From positions 18,695,226 to 18,759,225 of the forward strand of contig OZ038400.1 of NCBI GenBank assembly GCA_964036045.1: a DNA stretch of 64,000 nt, given 5' to 3'. Positions 53,572 to 64,000 of the stretch are shown here, piece by piece. Under the pieces are notes generated by a model. That model was not told the DNA's origin, did not search any database, and worked only from the letters and a program-made list of their open reading frames with translations. How positions within the stretch are numbered: the first letter of the stretch is position 1; each line of letters begins with the position of its first letter. Source of the DNA: Eutreptiella sp. 'Long Island Sound 2002' (lineage: Eukaryota; Euglenozoa; Euglenophyceae; Eutreptiales; Eutreptiaceae). The position numbers and the translations under genes were made by a program.

Positions 53572-54097
53572 TCTATTTGGGGGGCTTCTGTAGGGGGAGG
53601 GTGAATCTGGGGCCAAAAATGGCATACTTCATACCAAAAGTAGTGCCCCCAGCTTGCGCTGGGCAAACTTTCCCCTGAAGCAATATGTTGGAGAACACGG
53701 GTCTGCTGCATAGCGGCAAGGTATCTACCCTCCCGCCCCCCTTGTCCTGCCCCACCCCTTGTCCTTTCCCGGGGGGCGGGCTGGGGGACCGTCACTTGGT
53801 CAAAAAAAATTTTGTTACGTTGCCTGGGGCCCTTGGGGGGCGTACCGTGCGCTGTGCGCGCGCTGTGCGAAAAGTAGGCCATTCTCCACCACCGGTAGGC
53901 GGTTTTTTGGGTGTAGGATTGCCGCAGGGTACTATTGCCGTTGTGTGTCCTTGTAGCATCAACCCCCCCCCTTCTTGCATGTATGTACCCTTGCAAACGG
54001 GCACCCTGAGGCCGGTATATGGTGATACATTCTCAGGGTGTTTGCTGCGGGGCATCATCTTTTGCTCTCATTTCTCAGACCCTCTATTGCATTCACC
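53572..54097. other. spacer with dispersed GC-rich motif
   Basis: Contains GGGGACCGTCACTTGGTCAA (about 53788) and the GTGCGCTGTGCGCGCGCTGT motif (53847-53866). No gene was seen. Confidence 0.5.
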
Positions 54098-54534
54098 ATG
54101 GACTTTAATGTTGGAGATAGGGTGTTCTACACTCGCTCCAATGGGATGCGAGTTCCTGCCACAGTGGTGGGGTTTGCGCCCGACGGCTTACTCCACTTGG
54201 AGTATTTCCAAGACGCGGTTGGTCTTGGAGAGTAGTGCGTGACATTTGGCTGGGGTCCCATCAAGACTTGCATGCCAACACACGCATACTTTTGCACTTT
54301 TCACAGTTCATGTTGCGAAGGCAGAAAAGGTATCAACCTTATGGCCCATGGGAGCACATTCCTTCTTCCATTTGGACAGAGGAAGAGGCCCCTGAGGTTG
54401 ATGAGGAAGAGGAGGATACTTTCCTTTGCCAGGTTTGTGGCAAAAGGGACACATCGGAATGCTCCACGTGTGACCTTTACTTGTGTAGAGGTTGCATGGA
54501 TGAGCATACTTGCGATATTGATGTTCCCGAGTAG
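54098..54534 (+). CDS. Tudor-like plus B-box-like zinc protein, diverged paralogue
   Basis: From ATG 54098: NVGDRVFYTRSNGMRVPATV and VGFAPDGLLHLEYFQD, a Tudor/SH3-like barrel start. The frame changes near 54215-54235, and the next frame reads RDIWLGSHQDLHANTRILLH, YGPWEHIPSSIW, an acidic stretch, and CQVCGKRDTSECSTCDLYLC with CMDEHTC (54430-54510), a B-box-like zinc array, ending with TAG at 54532. It aligns with the tandem units but is clearly diverged, so the family is older than the tandem duplication. I do not recognise a named family. The shift may be a small intron or one indel. Confidence 0.55.
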
Positions 54535-54539
54535 CCCCT

Positions 54540-55040
54540 AATATATTTTCAGGTGTTCTTGAACACCCGCAAGACAATTTTATTGTCTACATTGCATTGT
54601 TTTGGACATTGGATAATTCTGAGAACACGACACGTTTGAATTTCGGACTTTTGAATTGCTCATGCATGCTTCTAGAGGTGGCAGGTTTTCAGGGCTGTTA
54701 CCGGGGTAAACACCGTAATAACTGGCGTTGTGCGCGCGCTGTGCGCGCGCTGTGCGAAAACGCCCCCTTGGGAGGTGGGATTGGCTGGGGCCCTTGGGTG
54801 ATGGGATTGGCTCGGTCCGTATCCCCAACCCAACCCAGTGTGTGGCCCCTTGGGTTGGGCATACGGACTTGCAATCCATACACTTTGGTGTGTTGCCCCT
54901 TGAGTTAGGGAGATGGACCCACAATCCACACACTCTGAAGACGCCTATTGTGGCATCTTTTGTCCTTTTGTGTTGCATGTTCGCGTCATGCTATGTTGCA
55001 CACCATCTCCATCTTAAGGATTCCCACACGTCGGCGTTGC
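54540..55040. other. spacer with dispersed repeats
   Basis: Holds another copy of the GC-rich motif (GCGCGCTGTGCGAAAACG, about 54748) and two diverged copies of a block of about 55 bp (TTGGGTTGGGCATACGGACT and TTGAGTTAGGGAGATGGACC). Confidence 0.6.
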
Positions 55041-55042
55041 CC

Positions 55043-55780
55043 CTACCCCCCCCCCCCCTTGTACTAGCTACGCCCTTGTCCAAGCTACAGTAGGCGTAGG
55101 GACCGTATTAATTTGGTACCTAATTTTAATTCGGTACAAATGTAGTGCAGCCGCACAACACATGGGTTTGGTGACTGATTCTGATTCGGGGACGGACACC
55201 GATGAGGATAAACCCATTTCTGACCTCCCTTCCTCAAGTGATGATTCTAGTGACTCGGATGATAATCCCAATGAAGTTGTTTGGGCTAAGGCTGCCCGAG
55301 GTGTGTGGGGAATGGCCCATGTCTTAGATGGGAAGTTGTATTTTACAAGAGACCACATGCAAGGCAATTTCATTCCCAAGAACTTGAAGTTGCCCGAGCC
55401 AAAATCAGCCCCTAAACCTCGGGCAAAGGCATCTTCAAAGGCATCTTCAAGTGGTGAGCATGTGCAGTTGTTCCGCATGGTATATGATCGCAAGAAGGGT
55501 TTCCAATCCGAACATTTGTAGGCTTCTCATGCCTCATTGCTTGTAGGAACTTGGGTATGAACCTGAAAATTCATGTCTCAAACACTTTCTTGTGTTTCAA
55601 TGCCTTTGGGAACTCGGGCGAAGGTTAAGGTGCACTCATACCATGCACTCACTCACGTATGTGTCGGTAGTTGTATGTGTCGTGCGCAAGCCACGCCCTT
55701 GTCTAAGCTACAGTAGGCGTAGGGACCGCATTAATTCCGTACTTTGGCGTAGCTATTACAAGGGGGGGGGGGTACATGCG
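55043..55780. mobile_element. MITE-like repeats flanking a small gene
   Basis: The left end is a C-run, then CTTGTACTAGCTACGCC. The right end is GGCGTAGCTATTACAAG then a G-run: an inverted pair. An internal block (ACGCCCTTGT, AAGCTACAGTAGGCGTAGGG, ACCG) occurs directly at 55068-55115 and 55693-55741. A related end is at 33520-33570. Either two separate small elements bracket the gene, or one composite element carries it. Confidence 0.5.
55162..55521 (+). CDS. small acidic protein, unrecognised
   Basis: ATG 55162 to TAG 55521, 119 residues. The first third is acidic and Ser-rich (DSDSGTDTDED; SSSDDSSDSDDN). Then comes a short folded-looking segment (NEVVWAKAARGVWGMAHVLD, KLYFTRDHMQGNF), and a basic tail with KASSKASSSGEH. 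The segment with VWAKAxxGxW resembles the start of a PWWP-like domain but is too short to be sure. It may be a chromatin-associated or mobile-element-carried protein. Neighbouring repeats are close on both sides. Confidence 0.45.
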   Translation: MGLVTDSDSGTDTDEDKPISDLPSSSDDSSDSDDNPNEVVWAKAARGVWGMAHVLDGKLYFTRDHMQGNFIPKNLKLPEPKSAPKPRAKASSKASSSGEHVQLFRMVYDRKKGFQSEHL

Positions 55781-56112
55781 TCACGTTGTCTAGCGCTTTT
55801 TTAGGAATTGCCCCCCCCCCCTGTGGTGGGGCTGTCGCTCAGCCCTTATCGTGCAAGAGCCCTCCAGTGTAGCAAAATGACGAAGGGGAGACGGCGCATC
55901 CATCCCCAGCTAGCATACCCTGCCGCAATGCCTGCTACCTCTACCCCTACCATTTGGGCGGTGGGTCTGTGGGCAGTGGGTCTGTGCGGCTACCTCCTGC
56001 ATGCCCATGCACCATAGACCGCTCTCATGGTGCCTGTGGTGTTCTGCGATGTTTTCCCGGGGCCCTGAGCGGACCAACCCCTGACAACACCGCACAGTCC
56101 GCGCCCCAAGCC
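55781..56112. other. probable upstream region of the HAD gene
   Basis: Contains a C-run at 55810 and short frames. No motif is clear enough to call a promoter. Confidence 0.35.
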
Positions 56113-56430
56113 ATGGCGCAGGCCATCGCCCAGAGCTCGCGCACCGAGACCCCGCCCAAGCCTCGCGCGGGATCATGGAAGAGGCCTCGCCCCAAGCCCC
56201 AGGGCAAGGGCCGCAAGCCCGCCCCTTGTGCCGTGGTATTGGACTTCGACTTGACCATCATGTCGGTGCATTGCTGGGAGCGCTTCAGGGAGGCCCCGCT
56301 CGCGAAGGTGACCCTCCGCGACCACATGTTTGGGGACCGGGCCTTCCTGCAGTGGCTCTTCCCTGCCCTGGCCCAGCAGGGCGTGCTGCTGTGCATTGCC
56401 ACCTTCGGGAGGCAGGACGTCGCCCTCAAG
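56113..56430 (+). CDS. HAD-superfamily phosphatase, first exon
   Basis: 106 codons from ATG 56113 to the donor AAG|GTATCA at 56430/56431, phase 0. After a Lys/Arg/Pro-rich leader of about 40 residues comes CAVVLDFDLTIMSVHCW, the DxDxT catalytic motif of HAD hydrolases (nucleophile Asp and acid/base Asp), and later GVLLCIATFGRQDVA, matching HAD motif II (hhhT/S). Motifs III and IV (Lys and DD) must be in later exons. The next 1 kb shows none, and the 46-bp satellite begins at about 57450. The gene is therefore either continued beyond the array or broken by it. The leader is basic and could be a targeting sequence. Confidence 0.65.
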
Positions 56431-57449
56431 GTATCACGCAGTCAGCCCGTTGTCCGTGAGACGCACCGTCCCTGGCCCAGCGAATGCTGACCGAATCCTA
56501 AAGATTTGAAAACATATTCAATTCCCGCAAAAAAAAACGCAAATAAATTGATTTTAGGCGTCATGCCTCACGCAAAAATGGGTTCCGCAAAGAAAAATCG
56601 CAAAAATAAAATAATTGTTGCCCCTGCCCCCCTTTTTGCACGAATGCTGGATTCGCGGGAGGGATGCTGTGTGTGTCCCACTGCTTGTTGCCCCCCCCCT
56701 CTTCCCTGTCTCATGCATTCTGCGCCTTGCTTTGCTTTCAGAGAATGATGAATCACGATGCTGATGTGCCCCGAAGCAGATAAAGGGGCTAGTTCGGGGC
56801 GTTTGATTGCCAGTCCATTTGTGATTCGAATTGAAAAACCGGTGGACCTGAATCATGCTTGTTGGTGCTTGTCTGTGCTATGGACTGCAATCGCAGAGTC
56901 CTAGGTACGCACGGTTTCTTGCAGCGGCCACAAAATGAATCAACCCCAATCCCCAAAACGCAGAAAAAAAGATGGCAAATTTTTTTTTTGTGCAACGCTC
57001 TACGCAAAAATGGGTTCTGCAAAAAAAAATTGAAAAAAATGTTTTTGCCCATTTTGGATGCTGTCGCAAAATTTTTGCTTATTATCAATTCAAAACACCC
57101 AACGCAAAAATTATCATTCCGCAAATCTTTAGAATTCGGTTGGTAACTGCTTGCTCAACAATGGTTCTGATTTGACTCCCTTTTGATTGGTGCAAGTTTT
57201 TTTGAATCAATCCCATTGCAATTTGTTTCATCCCTGAAAGTGAAAGTTTTGATTGGAAAAAAGTGATTGGGGGAAATAATTGGCTGGAAAGTTTTGGATT
57301 GGAAAACCTCTGGACCTTGATCCAGAGAAGTGACTTCGAGCACTATACAGTGCAGGCTACGCCAGCCCATTTTGGTCTTGCCCACAAAACATATTGCAGA
57401 GGTTTTGATTGGAACAGTCGTGCACGAGGGAGGGGGGGGGATTCCAAGG
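56431..57449. other. downstream intron or spacer, with an ACGCAAAAATGGGTT repeat
   Basis: A-rich sequence with two direct copies of ACGCAAAAATGGGTTC(C/T)GCAAA (about 56570 and 57002), and the dispersed repeat at 57295-57420. No exon with HAD motifs III or IV is visible on the plus strand. Confidence 0.4.
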
Positions 57450-60400
57450 GGCGGGGGGTGTTAGGGGGGTTCTGTTATGGCCACAGCAGCAGAGCGGCGG
57501 GGGGTGTTAGGGGGGTTGTGTTATGGCCTCAGCAGCAGAGCGGCAGGGGGTGTTAGGGGGGTTCTGTTATGGCCACAGCAGCAGAGCGGCGGGGGTGTTA
57601 GGGGGGTTGTGTTATGGCCTCAGCAGCAGAGCGGCAGGGGGTGTTAGGGGGGTTCTGTTATGGCCTCAGCAGCAGAGCGGCGGGGGGTTTTAGGGGGGTT
57701 GTGTTATGGCCACAGCAGCAGAGCGGCGGGGGGTGTTAGGGGGGTTCTGTTATGGCCACAGCAGCAGAGCGGCGGGGGGTGTTAGGGGGGTTCTGTTATG
57801 GCCTCAGCAGCAGAGCGGCGGGGGGTGTTAGGGGGGTTCTGTTATGGCCTCAGCAGCAGAGCGGCGGGGGGTGTTAGGGGGGTTCTGTTATGGCCACAGC
57901 AGCAGAGCGGCGGGGGGTGTTAGGGGGGTTCTGTTATGGCCTCAGCAGCAGAGCGGCGGGGGGTGTTAGGGGGGTTCTGTTATAGCCTCAGCAGCAGAGC
58001 GGCGGGGGGTCTTAGGGGGGTTGTGTTATGGCCTCAGCAGCAGAGCGGCGGGGGGTGTTAGGGGGGTTCTGTTATGGCCACAGCAGCAGAGCGGCGGGGG
58101 GTGTTAGGGGGGTTCTGTTATGGCCACGGCAGCAGAGCGGCGTGGGGTGTTAGGGGGGTTCTGTTATGGCCTCAGCAGCAGAGCGGCGGGGGGTGTTAGG
58201 GGGGTTCTATTATGGCCACAGCAGCAGAGCGGCGGGGGGTGTTAGGGGGGTTCTGTTATGGCCACAGCAGCAGAGCGGCGGGGGGTGTTAGGGGGGTTGT
58301 GTTATGGCCACAGCAGCAGAGCGGCGGGGGGTGTTAGGGGGGTTTTGTTATGGCCTCAGCAGCAGAGCGGCGGGGGGTGTTAGGGGGGTTCTGTTATGGC
58401 CTCAGCAGCAGAGCGGCGGGGGGTGTTAGGGGGGTTCTGTTATGGCCACAGCAGCAGAGCGGCGGGGGGTGTTAGGGGGGTTCTGTTATGGCCACAGCAG
58501 CAGAGCGGCGGGGGGTGTTAGGGGGGTTTTGTTATGGCCTCAGCAGCAGAGCGGCAGGGGGTGTTAGGGGGGTTCTGTTATGGCCACAGCAGCAGAGCGG
58601 CGGGGGGTGTTAGGGGGGTTCTGTTATGGCCTCAGCAGCAGAGCGGCGGGGGGTGTTAGGGGGGTTCTGTTATGGCCACAGCAGCAGAGCGGCGGGGGGT
58701 GTTAGGGGGGTTCTGTTATGGCCTCAGCAGCAGAGCGGCGGGGGGTTTTAGGGGGGTTGTGTTATGGCCTCAGCAGCAGAGCGGCAGGGGGTGTTAGGGG
58801 GGTTCTGTTATGGCCTCAGCAGCAGAGCGGCGGGGGGTTTTAGGGGGGTTGTGTTATGGCCACAGCAGCAGAGCGGCGGGGGGTGTTAGGGGGGTTCTGT
58901 TATGGCCACAGCAGCAGAGCGGCGGGGGGTGTTAGGGGGGTTCTGTTATGGCCTCAGCAGCAGAGCGGCGGGGGGTGTTAGGGGGGTTCTGTTATGGCCT
59001 CAGCAGCAGAGCGGCGGGGGGTGTTAGGGGGGTTCTGTTATGGCCACAGCAGCAGAGCGGCGGGGGGTGTTAGGGGGGTTCTGTTATGGCCTCAGCAGCA
59101 GAGCGGCGGGAGGTGTCAGGGGGGTTCTGTTATGGCCTCAGCAGCAGAGCGGCGGGGGGTGTTAGGGGGGTTGTGTTATGGCCTCAGCAGCAGAGCGGCG
59201 GGGGGTGTTAGGGGGGTTCTGTTATGGCCACAGCAGCAGAGCGGCGGGGGGTGTTAGGGGGGTTCTGTTATGGCCACGGCAGCAGAGCGGCGTGGGGTGT
59301 TAGGGGGGTTCTGTTATGGCCTCAGCAGCAGAGCGGCGGGGGGTGTTAGGGGGGTTCTATTATGGCCACAGCAGCAGAGCGGCGGGGGGTGTTAGGGGGG
59401 TTCTGTTATGGCCACAGCAGCAGAGCGGCGGGGGGTGTTAGGGGGGTTGTGTTATGGCCACAGCAGCAGAGCGGCGGGGGGTGTTAGGGGGGTTTTGTTA
59501 TGGCCTCAGCAGCAGAGCGGCGGGGGGTGTTAGGGGGGTTCTGTTATGGCCTCAGCAGCAGAGCGGCGGGGGGTGTTAGGGGGGTTCTGTTATGGCCACA
59601 GCAGCAGAGCGGCGGGGGGTGTTAGGGGGGTTCTGTTATGGCCACAGCAGCAGAGCGGCGGGGGTGTTAGGGGGGTTGTGTTATGGCCTCAGCAGCAGAG
59701 CGGCAGGGGGTGTTAGGGGGGTTCTGTTATGGCCACAGCAGCAGAGCGGCGGGGGGTGTTAGGGGGGTTCTGTTATGGCCTCAGCAGCAGAGCGGCGGGG
59801 GGTGTTAGGGGGGTTCTGTTATGGCCACAGCAGCAGAGCGGCGGGGGGTGTTAGGGGGGTTCTGTTATGGCCACAGCAGCAGAGCGGCGGGGGGTGTTAG
59901 GGGGGTTCTGTTATGGCCACAGCAGCAGAGCGGCGGGGGGTGTTAGGGGGGTTCTGTTATGGCCTCAGCAGCAGAGCGGTGGGGGGTGTTAGGGGGGTTC
60001 TGTTATGGCCTCAGCAGCAGAGCGGCGGGGGGTGTTAGGGGGGTTCTGTTATGGCCTCAGCAGCAGAGCGGCGGGGGGTGTTAGGGGGGTTGTGTTATGG
60101 CCTCAGCAGCAGAGCGGCGGGGGGTGTTAGGGGGGTTCTGTTATGGCCACAGCAGCAGAGCGGCGGGGGGTGTTAGGGGGGTTGTGTTATGGCCACAGCA
60201 GCAGAGCGGTGGGGGGTGTTAGGGGGGTTCTGTTATGGCCACAGCAGCAGAGCGGCGGGGGGTGTTAGGGGGGTTCCGTTATGGCCACGGCAGCAGAGCG
60301 GCGGGGGGTTTTAAGGGGGTTTCGTTATGGCCACAGCAGCAGAGCGGCGGGGGGTGTTAGGGGGGTTGTGTTATGGCCTCAGCAGCAGAGCGGCGGGGGG

Positions 60401-62076
60401 TGTTAGGGGGGTTGTGTTATGGCCTCAGCAGCAGAGCGGCGGGGGGTGTTAGGGGGGTTCTGTTATGGCCTCAGCAGCAGAGCGGTGGGGGGTGTTAGGG
60501 GGGTTCTGTTATGGCCTCAGCAGCAGAGCGGCGGAGGGTGTTAGGGGGGTTCTGTTATGGCCACGGCAGCAGAGCGGCGGGGGGTGTTAGGGGGGTTCTG
60601 TTATGGCCTCAGCAGCAGAGCGGCGGGGGGTGTTAGGGGGGTTCTGTTATGGCCACAGCAGCAGAGCGGCGGGGGGTGTTAGGGGGGTTGTGTTATGGCC
60701 ACAGCAGCAGAGCGGCGGGGGGTGTTAGGGGGGTTGTGTTATGGCCACAGCAGCAGAGCGGCGGGGGGTGTTAGGGGGGTTTTGTTATGGCCACAGCAGT
60801 AGAGCGGCGGGGGGTGTTAGGGGGGTTCTGTTATGGCCTCAGCAGCAGAGCGGCGGGGGGTGTTAGGGGGGTTGTGTTATGGCCTCAGCAGCAGGGCGGT
60901 GGGGGGTGTTAGGGGGGTTCTGTTATGGCCTCAGCAGCAGAGCACCGGGGGGTGTTAGGGGGGTTGTGTTATGGCCTCAGCAGCAGAGCACCGGGGGGTG
61001 TTAGGGGGGTTCTGTTATGGCCTCAGCAGCAGAGCGGCGGGGGGTGTTAGGGGGGTTGTGTTATGGCCTCAGCAGCAGAGCGCTGGGGGGTGTTAGGGGG
61101 GTTCTGTTATGGCCTCAGCAGCAGAGCGGCGGGGGGTGTTAGGGGGGTTCTGTTATGGCCTCAGCAGCAGAGCGGCGGGGGATGTTAGGGGGGTTCTGTT
61201 ATGGCCTCAGCAGCAGAGCGGCGGGGGGTGTTAGGGGGGTTCTGTTATGGCCACAGCAGCAGAGCGGCGGGGGGTGTTAGGGGGGTTCTGTTATGGCCTC
61301 AGCAGCAGAGCGGCGGGGGGTGTTAGGGGGGTTTTGTTATGGCCACAGCAACAGAGCGGCGGGGGGTGTTAGGGGGGTTGTGTTATGGCCTCAGCAGCAG
61401 AGCGGCGGGGGTTGTTAGGGGGGTTCTGTTATGGCCTCAGCAGCAGAGCGGCGGGGGGTGTTAGGGGGGTTCTGTTATGGCCACAGCAGCAAAGCGGCGG
61501 GGGGTGTTAGGGGGGTTTTGTTATGGCCTCAGCAGCAGAGCGGCGGGGGGTGTTAGGGGGGTTCTGTTATGGCCTCAGCAGCAGAGCGGCGGGGGGTGTT
61601 AGGGGGGTTGTGTTATGGCCACAGCAGCGGAGCGGCGGGGGGTGTTAGGGGGGTTCTGTTATGGCCTCAGCAGCAGAGCGGCGGGGGTTGTTAGGGGGGT
61701 TCTGTTATGGCCACAGCAGCAGAGCGGCGGGGGGTGTTAGGGGGGTTCTGTTATGGCCTCAGCAGCAGAGCGGCGGGGGGTGTTAGGGGGGTTCTGTTAT
61801 GGCCTCGGCACCAGAGCGGCGGGGGGTGTTAGGGGGGTTGTGTTATGGCCACAGCAGCAGAGCGGCGGGGGGTGTTAGGGGGGTTCTGTTATGGCCACAG
61901 CAGCAGAGCGGCGGGGGGTGTTAGGGGGGTTGTGTTATGGCCTCAGCAGCAGAGCGGCGGGGGGTGTTAGGGGGGTTCTGTTATGGCCTCAGCAGCAGGG
62001 CGGTGGGGGGTGTTAGGGGGGTTCTGTTATGGCCTCAGCAGCAGAGCGGTGGAGGGTGTTAGGGGGGTTCTGTTAT
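57450..62076. repeat. 46-bp satellite array, about 100 units
   Basis: The unit GCGGGGGGTGTTAGGGGGGT plus 26 bases ending CAGCAGCAGAGCG repeats with strict 46-bp spacing, apart from a few single-G losses. Two variable positions mark units: TTCTG/TTGTG/TTTTG and CCTCAG/CCACAG. A rare marker pair (GCCACGGC with GCGTGGGG, then TTCTATTATG) at about 58123-58230 recurs at about 59273-59380, exactly 1,150 bp (25 units) later. The array is G-rich on the plus strand, with GGGGGG runs four or more to a window. Confidence 0.97.
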
Positions 62077-62214
62077 GCGCGGTTCCGGTGGAGGGCGCCG
62101 GTAGGGCCGTTCCAGGCGGTTCGTGCCCCTCCGCGTTTCCTGCCCCGCTCCCGTGCTCCGCCTATTTAGCTCTCGGGGGGGCGGCCCAGTCCCTTTGTCC
62201 CTTTGCTTGGCTGT
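62077..62214. other. 138-bp unique island between two satellites
   Basis: CGCGGTTCCGG ... CTTTGCTTGGCTGTGG. It separates the 46-bp and 12-bp arrays. No gene or motif was seen. Confidence 0.7.
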
Positions 62215-62216
62215 GG

Positions 62217-64000
62217 GTACATCCATGGGGACATCCATGGGGACATCCATGGGGACATCCATGGGGGCATCCATGGGTTCATCCATGGGGACATCAATGG
62301 GGACATCAATGGGGACATCCATGGGGACATCCATGGGGACATCCATGGGGACATCAATGGGGACATCCATGGGGACATCCATGGTGACATCCATGGGGAC
62401 ATCCATGGGGCCATCCATGGGGACATCAATGGGGACATCCATGGGGACATCCATGGGGACATCCATGGGGACATCCATGGGGACATCAATGGGGACATCC
62501 ATGGGGACATCCATGGGGACATCCATGGTGACATCCATGGGGACATCCATGGGGCCATCCATGGGGACATCAATGGGGACATCCATGGGGACATCAATGG
62601 GGACATCAATGGGGACATCCATGGGGACATCCATGGGGACATCCATGGGGACATCCATGGGGACATCCATGGGGACATCCATGGGGACTCCATGGGGACA
62701 TCCATGGGGACATCCATGGTGACATCCATGGGGACATCCATGGGGCCATCCATGGGGACATCAATGGGGACATCCATGGGGACATCCATGGGGACATCCA
62801 TGGGGACATCCATGGGGACATCAATGGGGACATCAATGGGGACATCAATGGGGCCATCCATGGGGACATCAATGGGGACATCCATGGGGACATCCATGGT
62901 GACATCCATGGGGACATCCATGGGGCCATCCATGGGGACATCAATGGGGACATCCATGGGGACATCCATGGGGACATCCATGGGGACATCCATGGGGACA
63001 TCAATGGGGACATCCATGGGGACATCCATGGGGACATCCATGGTGACATCCATGGGGACATCCATGGGGCCATCCATGGGGACATCAATGGGGACATCCA
63101 TGGGGACATCCATGGGGACATCCATGGGGACATCCATGGGGACATCAATGGGGACATCAATGGGGACATCAATGGGGACATCCATGGGGACATCCATGGG
63201 GACATCCATGGGGACGTCAATGTGGACATCAATGGGGACATCCATGGGGACATCCATGGGGACATCAATGGGGACATAAATGGGGCCATCCATGGGGACA
63301 TCAATGGGGACATCCATGGGGACATCAATGGGGACATCCATGGGGACATCAATGGGGACATCCATGGGGACATCCATGGGGACATCCATGGGGACATCAA
63401 TGGGGACATCAATGGGGCCATCCATGGGGACATCAATGGGGACATCCATGGGGACATCCATGGGGACATCCATGGGGACATCAATGGGGACATCCATGGG
63501 GACATCCATGGGGACATCAATGGGGACATCAATGGGGACATCCATGGGGACATCCATGGGGACATCCATGGGGACATCCATGGGGACATCCATGGGGACA
63601 TCAATGGGGACATCCATGGGGACATCAATGGGGACATCAATGGGGACATCAATGGGGACATCCATGGGGACATCCATGGGGACATCCATGGGGACATCCA
63701 TGGGGACATCCATGGGGACATCCATGGGGACATCAATGGGGACATCCATGGGGACGTCAATGTGGACATCAATGGGGACATCCATGGGGACATCCATGGG
63801 GACATCAATGGGGACATCAATGGGGACATCCATGGGGACATCCATGGGGACATCAATGGGGACATCAATGGGGACATCAATGGGGACATCCATGGGGACA
63901 TCAATGGGGACATCCATGGGGACATCAATGGGGACATCCATGGGGACTCCATGGGGACATCCATGGGGACATCCATGGGGACATCCATGGGGACATCCAT
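62217..64000. repeat. 12-bp satellite array, right end cut by window
   Basis: The unit ATCCATGGGGAC repeats with variants ATCAATGGGGAC, ATCCATGGTGAC and ATCCATGGGGCC. Because 12 is a multiple of 3, each frame gives a fixed tetrapeptide (MGTS, GDIH and others on the plus strand; MDVP and others on the minus strand) with open frames up to 591 residues. Two 11-bp units (GGGGACTCCAT, about 62684 and 63943) shift the frame. A rare GACGTCAATGTGGAC marker recurs 540 bp (45 units) apart (63213 and 63753). Confidence 0.97.

Noticed and set aside
62059-64000. MDVP- and MGTS-repeat proteins
   Set aside because: Any 12-bp repeat without stops gives a tetrapeptide repeat. There is no start context or unique flanking domain.

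Overview
The window is nuclear DNA of a eukaryote, most likely a free-living protist or microalga; I cannot name the species. The reasons are spliced genes with GT-AG introns, a hybrid histidine kinase with a membrane sensor, a short (CCCTAA)n telomere-type tract, a non-LTR retrotransposon, DDE transposons, and four large satellite arrays. No prokaryotic operons, rRNA or tRNA genes were seen.

Layout. 1-6032: 62-bp satellite, cut by the left window edge. 6250-6850: remnant of a pogo-like DDE transposon between palindromic AT-rich repeats. 7961-48081: five exons that read, in order and on one strand, as a hybrid sensor histidine kinase: membrane sensor (7961-8536), H-box helix (9900-10052), second HisKA helix (14547-14758), HATPase (45137-45545), receiver (47707-48081). 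If this is one gene it spans about 40 kb, and its third intron is about 30 kb long and full of other elements. Intron 2 holds a transposon encoding a DDE-type transposase, an OTU-like protease and a Myb/SANT-like protein. Intron 3 holds two unrecognised minus-strand reading frames (14.8-16.4 and 17.1-18.4 kb), an unrecognised plus-strand reading frame (18.9-20.1 kb), an exon-split LRR receptor (21957-24542 and 30165-31058), many small repeats, a decayed non-LTR retrotransposon (37.6-41.1 kb), and a second, 5'-truncated copy of the transposon (41144-43843). That second copy is a gap-free direct duplicate of 11578-14277, 29,566 bp away.

48-57 kb: a 61-bp minisatellite (49.5-50.6 kb); a 1,222-bp tandem duplication carrying a Tudor-like plus B-box-like zinc protein, with a diverged third member at 54.1-54.5 kb; an acidic small gene inside a MITE-like repeat; and the first exon of a HAD-family phosphatase (56113-56430). 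57.45-62.08 kb: a 46-bp satellite of about 100 units. 62.2-64.0 kb: a 12-bp satellite that runs off the right edge.

How the parts relate. The only conventional cellular genes I can argue for are the histidine kinase, the LRR receptor, the HAD phosphatase and the small zinc-protein family. Most of the rest is mobile or tandemly repeated DNA. The kinase shows a substituted N-box Asn (Asn to Thr) in the collinear HATPase exon. A scrambled inverted fragment of the same exon 600 bp upstream keeps the Asn. All long reading frames inside the satellites are by-products of stop-free repeat units and are not called as genes.
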